From: Nitriliruptoraceae bacterium | GTDB taxonomy: Bacteria > Actinomycetota > Nitriliruptoria > Nitriliruptorales > Nitriliruptoraceae | Direction of reading: 5' to 3' | Length of the DNA stretch: 9,053 nucleotides | NCBI GenBank assembly: GCA_007118045.1 | Contig: SKTG01000409.1 | Span: 1 to 9,053, forward strand | In this document: positions 6,343 through 9,053 of the stretch, in pieces | How positions within the stretch are numbered: the first letter of the stretch is position 1 | How the letters are laid out: the number at the start of each line of letters is the position of its first letter | Notes under the pieces: generated by a model | What the model was told of the DNA's origin: nothing | Seen by the model: the letters and a program-made list of their open reading frames with translations, nothing else | Databases searched by the model: none | Program-made: the position numbers and the translations under genes

Positions 6343-6704
6343 GAGCCATCCCGCGACCCCCAGAACCGCCGCAGCCAACCCACCGGACGGACACCAACCG
6401 GAGACCCCGTCGAGCAACCATCTCCCGTCCCCCTTCTTCGGAGGCGTCAACGTGCCTGTTCCATCTCCCTCGGTGAACGTGAGCGAGACCACCGAGGCAG
6501 ATACTGCGACTCTGATCCTTGATCCCACGACAGTCGAGCCAGTCGAGCGCCAACACTGCACCGAACCTCGTCCGTCGACCAGCCAGGCTGCATGAACGAC
6601 CCAGGGAACTGGCGGCGCGAAGTGGGCGCAACGCCCGTGTCCTCTACTCGGACCGGGAGTGGCAGCGTGAGCGTGTGGGGTGGTGGTCTTGCGGTCAGCG
6701 TCTA

Positions 6705-7286
6705 TCAGCGGTCGGCGTCGACGGTGACCGGCACGTCCTCCGGCAGCCAACCACGGTCGCGCAGGGTGATAAGAAGCGCTTCGCCTTGTGCGACATCGGA
6801 GCGGTGCAGCTCGGTCGAGAGCTCGGGTTCGGACGCCTGATGCTCGAGGTGGAGAAGGACGAGCGGTTGGTCACGTCGTAGCCCGCGGCCTGGGTGGCCG
6901 CCGGCTCCCGTGCTGAGGGTGAGTTCGACGAGGCGCCGAGAGGAGCCAGCCGCGGGGGTGCGCTCGTGCCGCGGCGTCACCCGCGCTTCGGTGACCTCGG
7001 ACCACCTGACCGTGGTGGGGCGGATCCAGGAGCGCCGTCGTGCCGCGTCGGCGTCGAACTCGAGCCGTTGGGCCTGCGCCAGCAGCAGGTACACACCACC
7101 GAGCGTCGCGGCGATCGAGGCCAGAACCATCAAGGCGCCGTCACCGCTCACGAGTAGCAGGACACCCACGGCGAGCCCGATCATGGCGCCACCCACTGCC
7201 CAGAGCCTGGTGCCCCGGTCGGGTGTCACGACGATGCGCTCGCCTTCATCGGTGGCCTCGGTAGGGAGCTGCTGTGGGGCTGCCAT
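6705..7286 (-). CDS. Two-TM membrane protein with PH-like C-terminal domain
   Basis: A 193-aa protein. A hydrophilic N-terminus (1-27) is followed by two hydrophobic segments at about 29-47 (WAVGGAMIGLAVGVLLLVS) and 51-70 (ALMVLASIAATLGGVYLLLA) with a very short turn. After them, RLEFDADAARRRSWIRPTTVRWSEVTEARV has the strand pattern of bacterial PH domains that follow paired TM helices. The remaining basic then acidic tail is variable. The role is unknown; it presumably sits in the cytoplasmic membrane with the PH-like part inside. AAGGAG, 6 nt before the ATG, fixes the start. The gene at 7323-7718 lies 36 nt upstream on the same strand, so they are probably co-transcribed. Confidence 0.8.
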   Translation of the reverse strand: MAAPQQLPTEATDEGERIVVTPDRGTRLWAVGGAMIGLAVGVLLLVSGDGALMVLASIAATLGGVYLLLAQAQRLEFDADAARRRSWIRPTTVRWSEVTEARVTPRHERTPAAGSSRRLVELTLSTGAGGHPGRGLRRDQPLVLLHLEHQASEPELSTELHRSDVAQGEALLITLRDRGWLPEDVPVTVDADR

Positions 7287-7322
7287 CGTCGCTCCTTCCT
7301 TCCGCCAGTCAGCGGCGGCCGG

Positions 7323-7718
7323 TTAGGTGCCGTCGCGCTGGTGGATCTCCTCCAGCTCGGCGGTGCTGTAGGTCACGATCTCGTCGGTGTCATCGGGGCT
7401 GCGCAGCCGGATCTCCGCCTGTTGCGCTTCGTCGTCGAGGTGGTCCCAGATGATGGCTACTGCCTGCTCGAAGTGTTCGACGTCGGTGGCGCCGTCAGCT
7501 CGCTCGAGGTCCGCATGGACGGCGTCTCGCCGTCCATGCGGAGGTCGTGGATCTCGAAGCCAGCTTCCTCGAGCTCTTCCCCCCGCAGCGGAGCGCCCGG
7601 CGATGGCTGCGCAAGAGACGCCGAGGACCAGCAGCAACGCGCCACCAGCCACGACGATCCGGCTCGGATGAGCAGGCGTCTGCCTCAGGCCGTGGGCGGT
7701 CCTACCAGGGGTGCTCAT
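7323..7718 (-). CDS. Small exported or membrane-anchored protein with two apparent frameshifts
   Basis: From the ATG at 7718 the reading is 131 aa: a basic N-terminus, a hydrophobic segment at about 21-40 (IVVAGGALLLVLGVS), then an acidic C-terminus (EHFEQAVAIIWDHLDDEAQQ, then TYSTAELEEIHQRDG). Cys36 after the hydrophobic stretch could be a lipidation site, but the lipobox is poor. Residues about 46-68 (Arg/Pro-rich) look out of frame. Over the same DNA another minus frame gives GEELEEAGFEIHDLRMDGE, which has the acidic character of the rest. One extra G in the run at 7579-7584, and one lost base inside the hairpin at 7510-7542, would explain it. The two shifts cancel, so the frame stays open. 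The family is not recognised. It is first in an operon with the PH-like gene. Confidence 0.65.
   Translation of the reverse strand: MSTPGRTAHGLRQTPAHPSRIVVAGGALLLVLGVSCAAIAGRSAAGGRARGSWLRDPRPPHGRRDAVHADLERADGATDVEHFEQAVAIIWDHLDDEAQQAEIRLRSPDDTDEIVTYSTAELEEIHQRDGT
7510..7542. repeat. Perfect 15-bp-arm hairpin inside a coding region
   Basis: TCCGCATGGACGGCG at 7510-7524 is the exact reverse complement of 7528-7542, with a TCT loop. It lies in the middle of the small protein gene, exactly where the coding frame appears to change. It is far too stable for ordinary coding sequence and is not a terminator by position. Confidence 0.85.
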
Positions 7719-7782
7719 GTCAAGTCTTTCCGTCTCTCCCGAAGCTGGACGCTTGGTGTCAACCGGCCAACGCCGGCCGAGG

Positions 7783-7860
7783 TCACACCTGGACGACAAC
7801 CACCACCGTGCTCGTGGTGACGACTACGGCGAGGAGCAGTAGGAGGCGTCTGGTCCACAC
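7783..7860 (-). CDS. Possible 25-residue hydrophobic peptide
   Basis: From a GTG at 7860 the minus strand encodes a 25-aa peptide: Arg-Arg followed by LLLLLAVVVTT and a Val-rich end, stopping at 7783. It looks like a single membrane segment. It lies 64 nt upstream of the minus-strand two-gene operon. No ribosome binding site is visible and the open frame extends upstream without another start, so it may be chance. Nothing else recognisable lies between 7719 and 7925 except a CCGGC/GCCGG stem at 7763-7776. Confidence 0.2.
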   Translation of the reverse strand: MWTRRLLLLLAVVVTTSTVVVVVQV

Positions 7861-8179
7861 GACCGCCGGGGTCGGCCACTCTGAGAGATCGACGCCTCTC
7901 GTTCCCCGTCTGGAACCGGGTCGCAACGCCCGCTATCTCTACCCGTTCGTAGTCACGGCGCTGAAGCCCACAACTCGGAAGGCGACAAGCCGGTCGGCGT
8001 CGTCGAAGGTGTCGACAGCGAAGCGATCGATGAGGACGAGCTCACCGCGTGGATCGCGGCACGTCTCGAGTGGCCGTGGCAAGTCGGAGCGAACGGCAGG
8101 TTGAGTGCGATCCGATGACCCGGATCCCGGGACAGGTGGTAACCGATCGTGACCACCGTGGACACTCTCTACGACGCCC

Positions 8180-8208
8180 TATTCGCTCAGTTCGTCCGTA
8201 TCCGCTCA
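8180..8208 (+). repeat. Pair of 10-nt direct repeats, 19-nt period (copy B)
   Basis: TATTCGCTCA (8180-8189) and TATCCGCTCA (8199-8208) keep the spacing seen in copy A although the bases between them have diverged. This suggests the pair is a functional site, perhaps for an integrase arm domain. Confidence 0.45.
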
Positions 8209-8221
8209 GTTTCGGCGAGGA

Positions 8222-8273
8222 CTTGCGACTACGGATCAGGCGGCCGGGGGTTCGAATCCCTGCCAGCGCGCAA
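8222..8273 (+). repeat. tRNA-Arg-like 3' half / candidate att site (copy B)
   Basis: Same block as 4683-4734 with three differences. Here the T loop is the canonical TTCGAAT, but the outermost T-stem pair is broken (G-G). The anticodon loop CTACGGA would read as tRNA-Arg(ACG), and its stem pairs at only two positions plus a wobble. A GCTC...GAGG D-arm-like element lies at a plausible distance upstream, but no acceptor strand does. It is best read as the second boundary of an integrated element, not a functional tRNA. Confidence 0.6.
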
Positions 8274-8282
8274 CGCCCCTTT

Positions 8283-8304
8283 GATCGGGCCCGATGGCCC
8301 GATC
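8283..8304 (+). terminator. Strong 9-bp stem-loop after the tRNA-like block
   Basis: GATCGGGCC (8283-8291) and GGCCCGATC (8296-8304) form a perfect stem with a CGAT loop, 9 nt after repeat B. There is no T-run on the + strand side. The place is right for the terminator of the original tRNA gene, so the chromosomal side of the insertion may begin here. Copy A lacks it, having the loopless palindrome CCGAATTCGG instead. Confidence 0.55.
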
Positions 8305-8733
8305 GGCGGTTGGCAGCGCACCCTTCGGCAACGGACCAACCTGGCATTCACGCGCTAGCTGTGGGCGCGAGAAGCATCCTTACGCCGAGCCCGAACCGCT
8401 GTTCCTGGGTGGCGTGGCCCGATGACCGTCTCTGGGGTCCTTCGGTCGTGAGGGTCGGGAAGTCCAGGCGAGCATCGATGGGCTCCATCCTCGCCTCGCA
8501 AGCTGCGGCAGCCCGCGCCGTCCTCGGCCCCGTCGGCGGTCCCCGCTTCGACACCGCCCGCGGTAGAACAGGACGCGGGTGCGCCAGTTGCGCAGCAGGC
8601 TGGCCCACCAACCGCTCAGATGTTGCGGCTGCGCCCGGATCGCATCGCCCCCCTCGACGCCGGGATCACCCACGTGGTGCATTCGCGGCTCAGGGTTCGA
8701 GCATCGTCATCGACGTAGGAGGGACCCCTGACC

Positions 8734-8739
8734 TAGGGT
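8734..8739 (+). promoter_or_regulatory. Candidate -10 box for a leaderless transcript
   Basis: TAGGGT ends 5 nt before the ATG at 8745. Actinobacterial leaderless genes typically have TANNNT about 6-7 nt before the start codon, so transcription could begin at or next to that ATG. No -35 is evident. Confidence 0.3.
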
Positions 8740-8744
8740 TGGGC

Positions 8745-8852
8745 ATGGTCGGCGTCGGGACCCCGTCGGCCTACCACGGCGATCGGAACCCCAAGAGCGG
8801 CGCATGGAACCTGGCCCGCTCACGGCTCCGTGACCGGATGCGCACTCGATGA
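8745..8852 (+). CDS. Possible leaderless 35-residue basic peptide
   Basis: An ATG at 8745 opens a 35-codon frame: MVGVGTPSAYHGDRNPKSG, then WNLARSRLRDRMRTR. It has a basic, helix-prone C-terminus and no known family. There is no Shine-Dalgarno; the only start evidence is the TAGGGT -10 box just upstream. It ends 53 nt before the exported-protein gene, so it could be a leader in the same transcript. The frame is part of a longer open stretch from 8049, so chance is a real alternative. Confidence 0.25.
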   Translation: MVGVGTPSAYHGDRNPKSGAWNLARSRLRDRMRTR

Positions 8853-8905
8853 CCGACTCGAGTGGCCGCTCGCTGCCGGGTCTTCGGATAGTGGAAGGAG
8901 CAGGT

Positions 8906-9053
8906 ATGCAGGAGCACACGTTCGCCGACCAGCATCCGGGGAGGGCCGGTGTCCGCCGGCTCTCTCTCGTGGTACTGCTCGTCGGCGCCCTGATGGTGGC
9001 GTTGTTGCCCGCGCCGGGCACGACCGCGGCGCTGGCCGACGGGCACGACTTCC
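8906..9053 (+). CDS. N-terminus of an exported protein (partial)
   Basis: The ATG at 8906 is preceded by an excellent ribosome binding site (GGAAGGAG, 8893-8900, 5 nt spacer). The 49 residues in the window form a Sec-type signal peptide: a charged start ending in RAGVRR, a hydrophobic core LSLVVLLVGALMVALL, then PAPGTTAALA with likely cleavage before ADGHDF. The mature protein lies outside the window, so its function cannot be told. Two antisense frames here (8707-9021 and 8771-9046) are shadows. Confidence 0.8.
   Translation, partial: MQEHTFADQHPGRAGVRRLSLVVLLVGALMVALLPAPGTTAALADGHDF

Larger units (their letters stand above)
5930..6704. other. Gene-poor segment between vapC and the minus-strand operon
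   Basis: No intact gene is recognised here. Contents are a 45-nt-period repeat pair (6027-6105), a broken alpha/beta-hydrolase fragment (6161-6342, minus), and a further minus-strand open stretch of about 250 nt (6343-6600). That stretch reads like secreted-protein sequence, with RIRVAVSASVVSLTFTEGDG and DGRWLLDGVSGW. It has no own start site that I can defend and may be another gene fragment. Sequence decay is the simplest reading. Confidence 0.4.
7926..8273. repeat. Direct repeat copy B (348 nt), ending in a tRNA-like block
   Basis: The partner of 4402-4734, in the same orientation and about 3.5 kb away. It carries 12 and 3 nt more than copy A. The shared layout is a diverged open frame ending in VGANGRLSAIR, a stop at 8116-8118, 103 nt of about 80% identical sequence, then the 52-nt tRNA-like block. 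With copy A it brackets the integrase fragment, vapBC, the hydrolase remnant and the minus-strand operon. Confidence 0.75.
8274..8905. other. Gene-free stretch right of repeat B
   Basis: Apart from the hairpin at 8283-8304 and a possible leaderless small ORF at 8745-8852, no gene is recognised. Minus-strand frames at 8348-8611 and 8380-8682 contain coding-like patches (for example LSGWWASLLRNWRTRVLF), but they have no ribosome binding site or known family and could be decayed sequence. Confidence 0.4.

Noticed and set aside
5860..6750. 296-codon minus-strand open frame as one gene
   Set aside because: Only its middle matches a known fold, and the hydrolase part continues in a different frame. 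Its left end is antisense to vapC and its right end overlaps the end of the PH-like gene in another frame.
7756..7762. TTGACA on the minus strand as the -35 of the two-gene operon
   Set aside because: No -10-like hexamer lies 16-18 nt downstream, so the promoter cannot be supported.
8222..8273. Functional tRNA-Arg gene (second copy)
   Set aside because: The T loop is canonical and a partial D-arm exists, but the anticodon stem is broken, the outer T-stem pair mismatches and no acceptor partner is present.
8380..8682. 100-codon minus-strand ORF right of repeat B
   Set aside because: Some patches look protein-like, but there is no ribosome binding site or recognised family, and the second half is Arg/Gly-rich shadow-type sequence.
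1..9053. CRISPR array
   Set aside because: No regularly spaced identical repeats. The repeats found are a 333/348-nt pair, a 45-nt-period pair and 19-nt-period pairs.

Overview
The window is very G+C-rich. Its genes show strong GGAGG-type ribosome binding sites, GTG starts, Ala/Arg/Val-rich proteins and actinobacterial families (a hydrolase-LuxR fusion regulator, VapBC, a PH-domain membrane protein). This points to a high-GC actinobacterium. The species cannot be told from the sequence, and every assignment here was made by reading motifs without a database search.

Left part (1-4270): the window opens with a probable C-terminal stub of a + strand gene, then a gap holding a long-range inverted repeat. 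A minus-strand GNAT acetyltransferase follows, with a possible 22-codon leader ORF upstream. Divergent from it is a same-strand set: an alpha/beta-hydrolase fused to a LuxR-type HTH (1414-2472), a single-domain cupin (2582-2965) and a FAD-dependent monooxygenase (3015-4246). The monooxygenase is split by one apparent single-base deletion near 3840. The set looks like a self-contained oxidative unit with a one-component, possibly ligand-hydrolysing regulator.

Middle part (4270-8300): this is accessory DNA. Two diverged direct repeats (4402-4734 and 7926-8273, about 80% identical where counted) each end in a better-conserved 52-nt block resembling the 3' half of a tRNA-Arg(ACG)-type gene. That is the usual attachment site of tyrosine recombinases. 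Between them lie a tyrosine recombinase truncated before its catalytic domain, a complete vapBC toxin-antitoxin operon whose promoter starts at the truncation point, a pair of 45-nt-period repeats with palindromic cores, a broken alpha/beta-hydrolase fragment, and a two-gene minus-strand operon (a small secreted or membrane-anchored protein, then a PH-like membrane protein). The layout fits a decayed, stacked tRNA-targeted integrative islet kept by its addiction module. The small protein gene carries two apparent compensating frameshifts, one at a G6 run and one inside a perfect 15-bp-arm hairpin.

Right part (8300-9053): a strong hairpin follows the second tRNA-like block. About 600 nt with no recognised gene follow, apart from a possible leaderless 35-codon ORF. 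The window ends in the signal peptide of an exported protein that runs off the edge.
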